Shown here: in pieces, positions 1-11,100 of the stretch
How the letters are laid out: the number at the start of each line of letters is the position of its first letter
Position numbering within the stretch: the first letter of the stretch is position 1
Assembly (NCBI GenBank): GCA_014549065.1
Contig: JACDOX010000106.1
Coordinates: 1,543,687-1,607,686 of the forward strand
From: Cardinalis cardinalis
Taxonomy: Eukaryota; Chordata; Aves; Passeriformes; Cardinalidae
Direction: 5' to 3'
DNA length: 64,000 bases
The notes under the pieces: model-generated
What the model was told of the DNA's origin: nothing
Databases searched by the model: none
What the model saw: the letters and a program-made list of their open reading frames with translations, nothing else
Position numbers and translations under genes: made by a program

Positions 1-2340
1 ATGTTGTTAAGGTTTTGGACTGAGCACATGGAGCATCATCCCACCCTGGCTGTGCTGTTCTCCTTACAAAGAGGGGTCTGGGCTGCTGGGACAGCCCCCC
101 ACAATGGGAGGGCAACTGTGCCAGGCCCATGGCCCAGCTGGCTCAGCCTGCTCACCCCTGGCACACCACGCTCTGTTTGCACAACCCAGCACAGGCCTTT
201 TCTTTCCAAGGTCAAGGTTTCAGGGCTTGGGTGGCTGGATTTTTTCCCCTCTCTTCTCCCTCCCCCGTTTTTTTTTTTTTTTTTAAGGTGCCAGCCATCC
301 CATGGAAGGATAACCCAGAAAGCAGAGAGGTGGGAGATCAATCCAACACATTATTAANGGGAGAAGCGGGTCTGCCCAGCTTTTGGGCCAATCCCCCTGC
401 CTGGCTCCACTCAGCAGGGTCCGAGCAAGGCTTTCCAATGATCTCAGTGCTATTTCTGACCCAGACACAGCTCCTGCCGTGCTCCCAACACCCTGCTCTT
501 TGCTTGCTGAAGTTTGACCCAAGGGACGATGCAACAGACACTCAAGAGAGTTGCAAAGCACTGAAAATGTTCATATAATCCAAACAAATCCCATTATTTT
601 CAGTGCCCATTCACATCTTACCTTTAAAAAGCAAACATTTTCTGTCAGCCTCTTAAAAACACATAACTCAGAAATACTGCTAAAATTAAAAGTTTACAAG
701 AAATACTGTTAAAATTGATTAATTTTTATACTTATTTTAAAGCAGTCAGGAAAATGTCTGGATTCTGAATAACTGGTTTGTCAAGCAAGAGAGGACAGGG
801 AATTCTGTTTTTAAATGTGGCCAAGATTTCCAGCAGTAACACATCTTTTAAGTACTTTAATTGTAATATGCTTTTATTAGGTAATTAACAGGGGCCTCAT
901 TTTAATCCTCATTTAATAGCTCCTCATTTCATAGAGGTGTTATATTCAGAGAAAGGCAGCTCAGTATTTTCTGGAAAAAAAAAATCAGTGATCTTAAAGC
1001 AACTCAGAAGGGCCACCTAAAAAGTTTTATGTTTTCAGTCAGGACTTGTGTCCAAAATAAACAAAAAACCCTAAGCCAAACCCATCCCCAGCACAGCTAT
1101 GATCAGATCATAAATGCCTTGATTAAAGTTCATTGGCTGGCACTTCAGGACTTTAGCTACTAATTAAAGCCAAAATCAAATTTATTGCCTGAGCAAGTAA
1201 GAAGAGGGGGTGGGAATTTGGGAGGTGAGCAAACACATGACCTGCCCAACACAACCCTGCCCTGGAGACAACAACAAGGNCAGGATGGCCCACACAGAAC
1301 TGCCTGTCCCTGAACAGAAAGGATCCCATCGTGCTGTTGTTCCAGAAGATGCACAACAGCAATCCTGGGCCAAGGCTTTCCTGTGGGCCTCTCCCTGGGA
1401 ATTCAGCAGGAGCCTCTGAAGGACCTTCCTCACAGACACCTGGGAGCTAGAAGGGAATATTCCAGTTCTGCAGAGACTGAAGTTAAGCAACTGGTGAGCT
1501 GCCTGGATGTGTTATGGCCACAGAGAACAGCGATGCCAGAGCTTTATTAAAATACCTGGTTCACAGTCCTGGGTTCGTGGCACACGTTTGGGCAGGACCT
1601 GATTGCTTGATGGGAAACCTGCTTCAGGGAGAACCTCAGTTTCACAACTGGTTTCGACCAGAAACAAACCCACAGAATTCTGAAAATCTCTGCAAAAGCA
1701 ACAAGATGGCTTTTGAACCAGTAGAAACATTTTGGTTTGATATTCCGCTGTGAAATGATGTAGGGGAAAAAAAATAAATCAAAAGAGGGTGTTTCAAAGC
1801 TGGAACTTTTGTCCTCAAAAGCCTCAAACAAAGGTGATGGGATTTGACAGCACTCTATTTTGCAAGTAAAATAGTGTCTGCATTTTTCTAAACAAGTTCT
1901 AAACTGCATTTCCTGCTTTTATATCAAAACATACTACAGCTTGTTTTGTGGCTTGCTAATAACATCCTGCACAACCATTTTGTACAGATCTCCCCAAACA
2001 CCTCATGCACACACACTTCCAGTCCCTGCTGAGAAAGGCAGACAGCCTCCTGCCNGCTCAGGTCCTGGCCAAGTGTGGCACGGGAAACAGCAAAGCCAGC
2101 TTTGTCTTAAGCATCAAAGGAAGCAGCGAGTTGTTTCGAAGAGGCTCCTCTGCTCTGCCCAGATATCTGGCTATTGCTCATTTTGCAATACAATGACTAC
2201 TCTTTACAGATTTCAAGCTCTCTGAAAGCAGCAATAACCAAAGTGATGTTACACAGAGGCAGCAGAAATGCTCTTGCACATGTGTCATGCTTTGCACAGA
2301 CTGATCTGGAACCAAGCAATTAGGGTAAATTCTGGTATAA
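1..2340. other. Intergenic sequence, no gene recognised
   Basis: This stretch has short chance open frames only, a poly-T tract around 268-285, and ordinary AT-rich non-coding DNA from about 550 to 1100. I looked for the mature sequences of miR-193a and miR-365, which follow the tRNA-Thr gene in mammals, and did not find them on either strand. Nothing else is supported. Confidence 0.6.
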
Positions 2341-2349
2341 ATGGTACAA

Positions 2350-2540
2350 TCTCATGGAAAGGGTGGTCAGACATTAGAACAGGCTGCCCTGAGAAGTGGT
2401 AGAATCGCCATCTCTGAAAGGGTTAAAAGATGCGGATGTGGCAGCTGAGGACACGGTTTGGGGTGAACATGGCAGTGCTGGGTTAATGGCTGGACTCGAT
2501 GATCTTACAGGGCTTGTCCAACCTTACCAATCACATGATT
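2350..2540 (+). mobile_element. CR1 LINE 3' end, truncated and diverged
   Basis: The stretch carries the well-known avian CR1 3'-end words in order: GGTGGTCAGACATTAGAACA, AGGCTGCCCTGAGAAGTGGT, a GGCAGTGCTGGGTTAATGG block, and GGACTCGATGATCTTACAGG followed by a TCCAACCT-like end. The element is 5'-truncated, as nearly all CR1 copies are, and lacks a clean ATTCTATG tail, so it is probably old. It lies just outside the CpG island that holds the tRNA gene. Confidence 0.9.
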
Positions 2541-2973
2541 TTATCTGCACTAAGCACTGGCTTATTCCAGGATTCAGCCTGTCTATCTGTGAGAAGTACA
2601 TCAAACCCAGCACGCAGAGAGAAACACCAGCAGGAGGATTCCTCACACCGAGCGCACCTAACACCTGCCCTGCAGCATCACAGCGCAAACATCTGCTTTG
2701 TTTTGAGCTGTGATTCACCCAGTTCAGGACGCAGGTCCTGAGGCAAAACGCCGAGAACAGTCGTCTGCAAGGATCTGGGGCGCTGGGGGTGACACCGGGG
2801 CTCCGGGGACTGCGCACCCCCGGGCTGCCCGGTTCCACGCGCGGGCTCCCGACCTGTTCTGCGGCACAGACACGCGGGACTCGGGGACACCCGGCCGGCA
2901 GCACGGCGAAACTTCCCCCGTGTTCCGCAGCTTCCTCGCGGGGCTCCGGGGCCGGATCACCGACACTGACAGC

Positions 2974-2978
2974 AAAAA
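2974..2978 (-). terminator. First T5 run downstream of the tRNA (Pol III terminator candidate)
   Basis: Reading the minus strand from the tRNA 3' end at 3,049, the first run of four or more T residues is TTTTT at 2,978-2,974. Only a TTT occurs before it. The run therefore lies 70 nt after the mature 3' end, far more than the usual 5-25 nt. Confidence 0.55.
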
Positions 2979-3048
2979 GGAGCCGCAAACGAGGCGGCGT
3001 CCGCGGCCTCCCCGCGGCGGGGCTGCCAGCGCACCGCGCTGCCNCGGC

Positions 3049-3120
3049 AGGCACGGACGGGGTTCGAACCCGCGATCTTCGGTTTACGAGACCGACGCCT
3101 TACCACTTGGCCACCGCGCC
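3049..3120 (-). tRNA. tRNA-Thr-CGT: tRNA-Thr (anticodon CGT)
   Basis: The minus strand folds into a complete cloverleaf of 72 nt including the discriminator base. The acceptor stem pairs GGCGCGG with CCGTGCC, with one G-U pair. The anticodon stem-loop is TCGGT-CTCGTAA-ACCGA, giving anticodon CGT, which decodes ACG threonine codons. The T arm is GCGGG-TTCGAAC-CCCGT. The A box (TGGCCAAGTGG) and B box (GGTTCGAACC) are intact, so an internal Pol III promoter is present. There is no intron and the 3' CCA is not encoded, as normal in eukaryotes. From memory the sequence is essentially identical to the human tRNA-Thr-CGT gene that lies downstream of RAB11FIP4. It lies about 5 kb beyond the inferred 3' end of RAB11FIP4, on the same strand. 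The oddity is the long distance to the first T-run terminator. Confidence 0.97.
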
Positions 3121-3780
3121 CGACGGGCTGGCTGCACCCCCGCGCCGCCAGTGGAAGGCAGCGAGCGGCGCGGCCAGGCCGGGCCGGGCGGGAACGGGCC
3201 GGGCCGGGCCGGGCCAGGCCGGGCCGGGAGGGGACAGCGGCCCGGGGCGGTGGTACCGGGGCGGGGCGGCCGCGCCGTGCGGGGCTCCCGCGGGCACGCG
3301 CGGACGCGGGGCGGAGCGCCGGGAACGGGAGCGCGGGCGGGCCGTGCCCCGCCTGCAGAGCTCGGCATCCCCTGCCCCGTGTCGCTGCAGCCGCGCTCCT
3401 CGGAAAGCCCTTCCTGCTGCCGCCATCCCCGCCGTGTCCCCGGTGTCCCCGAGCGCCGCTGCTCCGACACCGCGGAATCCCCGGTGAAGCTTTGCATTCC
3501 TTCCTCCCGGTGTTTCTCACGGCAGAGGAACGCGGAGCATCGCTGCGAAATCACAGGGCTGCCTCGGGAGACCAGCAGCCGCTGTTCGGAACGAGGAAAG
3601 TCCTGCCCAGCTCGCACACACCTCCGGCTCTGCCGCTCCGGCACCTGCTCCCGGTTTGGGGCCGGGGAGGGTCCCCCGGGGCAGGAGCCGGCACCGGCCC
3701 GGTGGGACACGTCTGCCCGGGCACGGCGGGACTGTCCCGGCACGGCGCGGCTCCGTTCCGGCGCTGCCAGCGCTCCCTGA

Positions 3781-6700
3781 GAGCCAAACAGCGGCGTTTC
3801 CACCCCTTCCCTTGGGACAGTATCAGGCAGTCTATGTTTCCTGATATTCAAACTGAATTTTCACATTTTGCTTCAAATCCATTATGTTCTGTTTACATAN
3901 TCAAATCATAATAGCATGAATCATAAATACAATACTGGATTATTAATATTTCCTCCTTGGGTTTCCAGCTACCAAATATTTAGTCTTATGGCTAACACTT
4001 GGTTAAAACCCAAGAAATGAATCAGCTCTCATTTTTATCACCACTAGCTGTAGGGCAGGAGGGAAGAATTTGAAAGTTGTGGTTTTGAACTATTATTTAG
4101 CTTTGAATTGAAATTTTTCATCCTGTTTTCTAGTTTTGAACCAATGTTGGGCAGCAGAAAATAATCTGGTATTTTTTTGGCTTACATACTCCTCCTGAAA
4201 ACTACATGCCAAACCAAACAAACCAAAAGCAAAAAAACCCAGGCACAGTTAGAAGCAATCTGACATAGTAGAATCACTTTTTCACTTTATGGACTTGTAA
4301 TCAGGCCCCACTCTGCTGAATCAGATCTGAGCTCCACAACCTTTATTACAGGGATGCATCCTGTGTTCACAGTGTGCTCCTTGCTCGAATAAACCAANCA
4401 CGTGAGGCCTGATAACTCATTCCAAAGAGAAACAGTTGCTTTCCTAAGGGTCCCATTTTTACGTCGGCAAATAAATACTGCAACGAGCCTATCCAAAAAA
4501 AGTAAGGTTTACTTTTTGAGGCTACAGTAATTTGGAAAGTCAGGATCCCAGCGATATTCAGATCCTGAAAACAGCAGGATGGCAGGAGCTGCTGGGGTTG
4601 CAGAACTTGCAGATGTTTTGCACCCTCTGGCCCTGGACTTTGCATTTCAGGGCAGTGGAACATCCCTGAGCACAGGACAGCCCTGGCAAGGCTCCTCCTC
4701 CCTCCGCTGCTCTGGCAGAATGATGGGAAGAGCCCGGCTGTTTTCTGCTGCAGGGAAGCTCTGCTGTGCCCATGGCCTGGCCCTGCTGCTCCCTGCAATG
4801 GGGCCACTGAGAAGGGGCTTCAGGGCTGCGCCTTTAATCCAGATTTACACAGAATTTCCAAGAATGAAAGCAAGACCCTCTGCTGCTGCTGCTTTTCTTC
4901 AGGGCATCCCCCATTCGCTGCTGTGCACAGCCAGAGCGAAGGGACAGGCTTGGGCAGGGTTATTGCTCTGTCAGGTGGGACAAGTGCTCAGGCTGACCAG
5001 AGGATTCCTAAAGAGCTGGGAGCAGCTCTGCCCAGTGCCAGCTCAGGTTTCAAATAAAGACCTGAGCACGTTAAGAAAAGCCACAGGATGGCCAAGAGAG
5101 ACAGTGCTTCACAAAACACAGCCAGCAATTTTATTCCAGTACAGCAAGGAGAGAGCAAGCACAGATTTTCAGTAGCTGAGTTCCATTCCCTCTGTTGGTG
5201 CCACAGTCCAACTCCTCTGTCTTTTCAGCAACGGTTTGTACTTGAGTCATAACCCCTGTCGCACACCATCACATCAAAATACAAGCTGCATCCTCATCTG
5301 CTAGGGCACAAAGATCCCAGTGTGATGGAAATTCAGATTTAAGCACCATGCCAGAGGACATGCTGACATACGATCATTGCAAAGTCATTTAAAAATCACC
5401 AATAACCCAAATAGTTATAGTTACACATCTGGACAGTCTTCAATTTACTGGTCATATGCATCCAAAAAGCAGTTGGCTCTCAGGACGAATTTCACCCCGA
5501 GNTATGCAAGCCACAAAAGTCCCTGCTGCACTGCACGTGTCAAAAGGCATTTAGGGTGGAGTGACACACCTCGGATCCCAGGCTGCCATCAGAGATTCAG
5601 AACAACATTGAAACATGGGCCATCACGAGCAGTGAACAGAGCAAGGGAAAANATCAAAGTCAAGGCCTTGAGACTGCTATGCTGAAGAAAATGNGTCAGC
5701 CAAGACAACAGCAGATCAGAGCCTGCTGCCAGACTACAGGAGCTGCCTGATGTACTCCCTTGGTGCTCCCATGAGATGGATTTCCTCTTGTAACAGCCCT
5801 CCTTGTCAGTCCCCAATTCTCTTGCAATCTCTATCCGACTCTGCTACTACCCCAGTTAGCCTCTGTCTGCCTCCAAACCCACTTTTCCCCCCNAGATGAT
5901 CAGAGAAAGGCAACAATCACCTCCCAGGAGTTCTGAGCTTTAATTCCTGATTGTAAAATGATCGAAGGGTTGTGTGTCCTACCAGCCCAGTGAGAACAAC
6001 ACAACTTGCTGGAAACTATTACAAACCTTGTGGTACATGGTGGGGATGATTCCTGCCCCCAGAGTAACACGTGATTTGCTTTCCCACTATGTCTTTCTGA
6101 TGTACTAGCTAGTAACTGCTGTGCAAGTAGGTCAGTAGTACAGCACATTAGACTGAGCTGCTGAGATTTGGGAACAAAACTGCTCCCTGTCTCTCTGGTG
6201 AAGTGGTTTAGCATACACAGTAGGGAGTTTTCTTTGAGCCTGCTGTTACAAATCTGAATATCCAACATCTCATTGCTGGGAGGAATCAGGGAACACGGAG
6301 CCTGAGAAGATAACACATGGGTACATTGCTCCATGGATTATTCATACAGTATCTTTGCTCTCATTCCCCAAATATCNCCCAAATATCTGTACCCACTGTG
6401 AGAAAAGCTACCTCACAGCCTCATGGGATGATACTCTAAAAGACATATACTACATTTAGAGACTATTGTCAGTCAAATGAAAGGTGTTTGGTATAGTGTA
6501 ATCACTTGAAGACCATCAAAATGTTTTTGAAAGGAAAAAGTTTGCCCTGCAAGGCTTGAACTGACTAGTAAAGTCTTCTCAAAATTCTCTTTCCTCTTCT
6601 GCCTTGCTCCAAGCCCAGCTGGAGGCAGACTAAACTCTGCTTTGTATTTTAAATAACATGCCATAGGATTAGTTCCCTGGCTCCCTTCACTATCTTTCAC

Positions 6701-7319
6701 ACAGGTGCAAAATGGACACATTTTGTTAGCCCAAGGACATGAGGTGACACTGGAGGTGCAGGCTGGGGGTGAGAGCAGCAGCTTCTCAGGAGTCAAACTT
6801 CAAACCCATGAAAACTGCCTGTGGAAATACATCCCTGACCCACCTGCACCCCGTGGCTGTGTCAGGGTGGGCTTTGCTGATATTCCCAGGCCAACCCTGG
6901 TGGTTTCACCCTGCTGGGCAGGTAGGACAGGGCAAGGAACTGCACTGGGCTGCTTGAGGGGACACCTCACCCTGGAGTGTCTCCAACACATAACAAAAAG
7001 GCTCCATTTTTCCCAAGTAAGGAGCATCCAGCATTTCTCTGGGCTGAGAGTGTCTGTCCCTCTGTCAGCAGCATTTTCCCAGAGCACTGGACCCCTCTGT
7101 TGGGCAATGTGCCCACAGACACCAGCTCAGGACTGGCTGCCTGTGGGNACCTGCCCGTGGTGCGCTCCCCTCCCTCCACACAGATCTTGCAAAAGGCAGC
7201 CTGGAACCTAAGCTGCTCCTCACTTGTTATTCTTTTGATTCCAGCAGTTTAAAATAAAGCCAGAGAAGAAGCCAGTAGGTTTGGTGCCTCAAACTGGAGA
7301 TTAAAAGAAAAAATTACCT
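3781..7319. other. Spacer between tRNA-Thr and RAB11FIP4, no gene recognised
   Basis: The sequence is AT-rich at first (3,785-4,560), then mixed. It contains only short or medium open frames without recognisable domains (the longest, 4,579-5,175 on the plus strand, reads as low-complexity chance translation). I see no tRNA, microRNA or intact transposon here. Confidence 0.55.
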
Positions 7320-7830
7320 CAGAGCGTGGGTCGAGCAGGCCCTGGGTGTGTCCCCCACGATCGCACCTCACGCGGAGCCTGTTCCGCCAGCTCGGGACGT
7401 GGGGAGTCCCGGCCCGAGCCCACATCAGGCTGAGGGTCCCCCCTGCTCTGCGCAGCTGGCACCTGTGACAGGTCCTGGCTCCCAGTCACGGCCAGAGGTG
7501 TCCCAGCACTGTGCTGGTCCCTCACAAAGGGACAAAGCCCGCGGTGCTGCTCCCAGGATGGCCCCCCGGAGCCTCGGCCGCGCCAGGGGCCGCCCATGGC
7601 AGAGTGTTCCCTCAGGACTCTCCCGGGGAAGCTGCTGCCTTCGGCTGGGGTGTGAAAGTCCCCTCAGCACACGCCCTGGGGTGGGCACTGCTGGCCGTGC
7701 CAGCTCACACAGCCCCAGATCCCCCAGGACACAGCTCCAGGCTGTGCCCTCCCCACAAACAGCTCACTGCTCCTCAGGGCAGCAGCCACAGCACGTGCTC
7801 ATTAGCTACGCGGGTCAGTAAATAATTGTA
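7320..7830. other. GC-rich patch downstream of RAB11FIP4
   Basis: About 500 bp is clearly richer in GC and CpG than its surroundings, with the densest CpG at 7,320-7,420 and 7,530-7,600. On the minus strand it ends in CTCTGAG followed by GTAATTTTTT, a possible splice donor, so it could be a small promoter/first exon of a non-coding transcript. No protein is recognisable. It is followed by an AT-rich block with conserved-element-like words at 7,800-7,930. Confidence 0.35.
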
Positions 7831-8169
7831 TTTAAGTCGCATAAAAAACTGGAAACAGCTCCCAGCTGGAGCTCCCATCAATTGAGAAGGGCGGCGCTGT
7901 TGGTGGAGACATTAATGGGTTGGTCCTGTGAAGCTTGGGCTTGGAAATATAACACAACTGTGGATGTCAGGTAAGGCATGTACTGAGCAAACATCTTCCC
8001 TGGTGCCATCTATGTAACTTATGCAAAGTTAATGAAGCTGGTGTTTGGGCAGGTGAGAACAGAACTGGGAAATCCTTCTTTAAATGAAGCACAGAAATAG
8101 AGGTGGACCAGGGAGGAAGGTAAGGAGGGACATTGAATCAGTCACCCACCACAGACAATGCTTTAGTCA

Positions 8170-11100
8170 TGCAGGGAAAGCAAATAATTTATTTACATAT
8201 CTGATTGTACATTACAGCTACCTGAAGGATCCACATCAGCAAGGACAGCTTTATTGTCCCTAAAAAGTATTTCAAGAAAATACAGAGAAAATAGTGTCAT
8301 GGCACATTGCAACAGTACTGACATCACTTCACTGATGTTATAAATTACAGAATGAGATTAAAAATAGTCATATGCCACTTTTGCTGGCTGCATTTTTTCA
8401 GTAACAATGGAGCAAGTAAACTTTGCTCATTTTCATACCAAACAGCCTTTGAAATAAAAAATAAAACCACCTCCTTGCTTCTAAGGCAGCTTTTTTTCTG
8501 TGAAATTTGTGTCAAATTCAGTAAAAATAAATTCTACTCTGTGAGAATGGAACATATTCTTTCATAGATAAAAACTTTGGTTTTTGAAAGATTTAGGGGA
8601 TATTGATGATTTTTTCCTCCAGACTTACCACATTTATTATCTCACTGTCTGGGGGCTGGTGAGTGGGGTATTGATAAACAACAAGGTGTGAGAGAGGGAA
8701 CAATTTGAGGATCTCATCAGATAAGCAGGGTCAACACTCCAGAAATGAAACCACCAGCTTGAGAAGAGGTTGGAGGGAGGGAAGAACACTTCTAGGACCA
8801 GGGCCCTTGTTGCCAGTTACAGATGTCCAGGCTCACAATGCACCTACACAGCTTCCCAAATGCTGTGGGAGAGTGCTGTGCTACAAACCCCAAGGGAAGG
8901 AGTTTGTTCAGCATCTTCCAAAATGTGAAGAGCAAGACACCCAATCTCTCACATTTGCAAGAGGAATGCAGACCCAGGGTCTGTCCTTAGGAAATGCTGC
9001 CACAGAAGCCAGGCAGGGAAGACAAGGAGTAATTAAAACATTTTAGGCACTCTAAGATGGAAAGTCTATCAATTGGTGATGCTATTTCTTTTTCCATTTC
9101 AATGGTCCAAGTAAATCATTTGCCTGATCCCACAAAAATAATCCCAGAATGGAAGTTAACCTGAAACGGGCAATGTGTTCAAATGAGGTTTTGGTCTGGT
9201 GCCCATTTCAAGCATAAAAGGAAGCAAATTTGCTTTAATGGAAATAAAAACTATAATCACCAAGTCAGGACTGTAACATTTAATCAAGTGTTTTATTATT
9301 TTCAATTAACTTAAGCCAACAAGTGGATAGAATTGGTCTCAAAACAATTCTAAAACAATAAATCTGCAGAGTGTGTGACATTGCCTTACAAGAGACCAAT
9401 CATCTGACACAACATTCCTAAAAGAAGACAAAGAACTGCTAATCATGTTAAATTTCATTTGCTACGTAATTTAGACCATGACCTAGTGCTTCTAAAAAAA
9501 CCTGTACAAAATGAATATTTTTTACATCTCAGAGGCACATGAATACAAATCTGATCTATTTTATATATACACATGTACATTACAAGAAACCAGATGTTTA
9601 AAGAAGTGTATATAAAAAATGTCCAAACCCAGATGATAAAATGTGAAAATAAAATGTATCCTCACAACAGAGAAGTAAAAGGCACAAGTACTAAAATATG
9701 TAACCATGCAAAAAAAGTGACTAGTCTGTGCAACAGAGAAAAACAAATGGCTCTCACAACTGATTTTACAGTAATTCTGAAAATGTCTCAGCATTTAAAT
9801 ATATATCAGTGCAACATTTACTGCCCTGTAGTGTACTGAAGTGTTCACAGGATACTAAATTCTTGGTTCTCCTTCTGATGTCCTTTCTCCAAAGCCAGAA
9901 TAATTTAGCTATGGATAAGGTGGTAAATAAATCAGGGCTGATGCTGGGGAGCGTGAGTTCATCACTGGGAGGAGGAGTGTCTGCAGCCCCCTGACCCCTG
10001 CACAGATGTGTCCCCCAGAACAGTCACCTGCCACCCCTCACTGGGGCACAGCGGCTCTGAGGGGTTTGCAGGGTGTCACTGCCCAGAGCAGTGACAGCAA
10101 AGCTGACAGCTCAGGTGTCACAGCTGCTCCACTCACAGCACCTCCATTCCAGGGCTAGGTGTCCAAATTACACTGCAGAAGCCCATGTTTGTTAATGTTT
10201 TCATTAGGTTTAAAGTCAAGTAAAACCAAATCTCTCTAACAGTATGTTTGACCAGGTACTGCTTTTGCAGTTGAACAAAGGCTGCAGACTGANGCCAGAA
10301 GCAGAAGCCCGGGGTGCAGAGAGCAGCAGAGCCCTGGCAGCTGGCTCCACACTGTGGCAAGCTGGGGTAGCGTGGCCCTGCCTGCAGATTCTGCCTGCAG
10401 ATCCTCAGGGGCTGCTGCTGTGACCTCTGTGATGTGCTGGCCACGCTGAGCTGCAGCCTGAGCCTCCAGAGTGTGCAATGGGACACCTGCACACACCCGA
10501 GGCACATCCCAGGGATCCCTCACCCGGATCACCTTCAGCTTTACTCACCCCACCTGCCTGTATACCATGAGAACCAGCTACAAGGTTTTGTCATGTACAT
10601 GGGACACAACCAGTTTTCACAACCACAAAAAAAGGCAAGGACAAGACTGGCCTGGTATAAAAACAGGACTGAAATTCTTGCCTTGGTAGCTNAAGTCACA
10701 CTAAAGGCAAGAATATTGAATTTGTCCCTCCCATCTGCTCAAAGTGCTCCTCCACCTGCACACAGATACCTGATGGTGGCTGGGGACAAGACCAAGAATG
10801 TAAATGTCAACAGAACGCTGAGGAAAAGTCCCAGAAAGAAACAACTCTCTTGCACATCAGACTAACTCCCAGTGCATTATGCAGAATGACAGGATTCAGA
10901 CCCAGCACTGACTGCAATCTTCATCAAACTCTAAAGCTACATGCACAGTTTCATTAACTAGAAACCCATGCATGATTTAGCAACACATTGCTCCTAGGAT
11001 CAATATTCTGAATTCAAAAATACTGAGATGCAAAGGAACAAATTGTTAGAACTGTGGTACTATGTCCTTTAAAACCAACCAGTCATGACTTCTTGACAAT

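Larger units (their letters stand above)
2730..3780. promoter_or_regulatory. CpG island around the tRNA-Thr gene
   Basis: About 1 kb is strongly GC- and CpG-rich, against AT-rich flanks on both sides (the change at 3,785-3,850 is abrupt). It includes a GGGCC-type run at about 3,175-3,235. Long open frames exist here on both strands, but they are the usual consequence of high GC and show no recognisable domain. The island may be the promoter of a Pol II transcript running left, towards where mammals have miR-193a/miR-365, or it may simply be the open chromatin of an active Pol III gene. Neither can be decided from sequence. Confidence 0.7.

Noticed and set aside
1..3000. miR-193a or miR-365 hairpins
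   Set aside because: I searched for the mature sequences on both strands because mammals have them after the tRNA-Thr gene. No match is present, so they must lie further left, if retained.
2710..3851. Long open frames (up to 356 codons) on both strands in the CpG island
   Set aside because: High GC removes stop codons by chance. The frames overlap each other and the tRNA gene, have Arg/Pro/Gly/Ala-rich composition and no domain.
4579..5175. 198-codon plus-strand open frame between the tRNA and RAB11FIP4
   Set aside because: No domain or signal of coding constraint. It is interspersed with ordinary non-coding sequence, and I found no matching exon structure.
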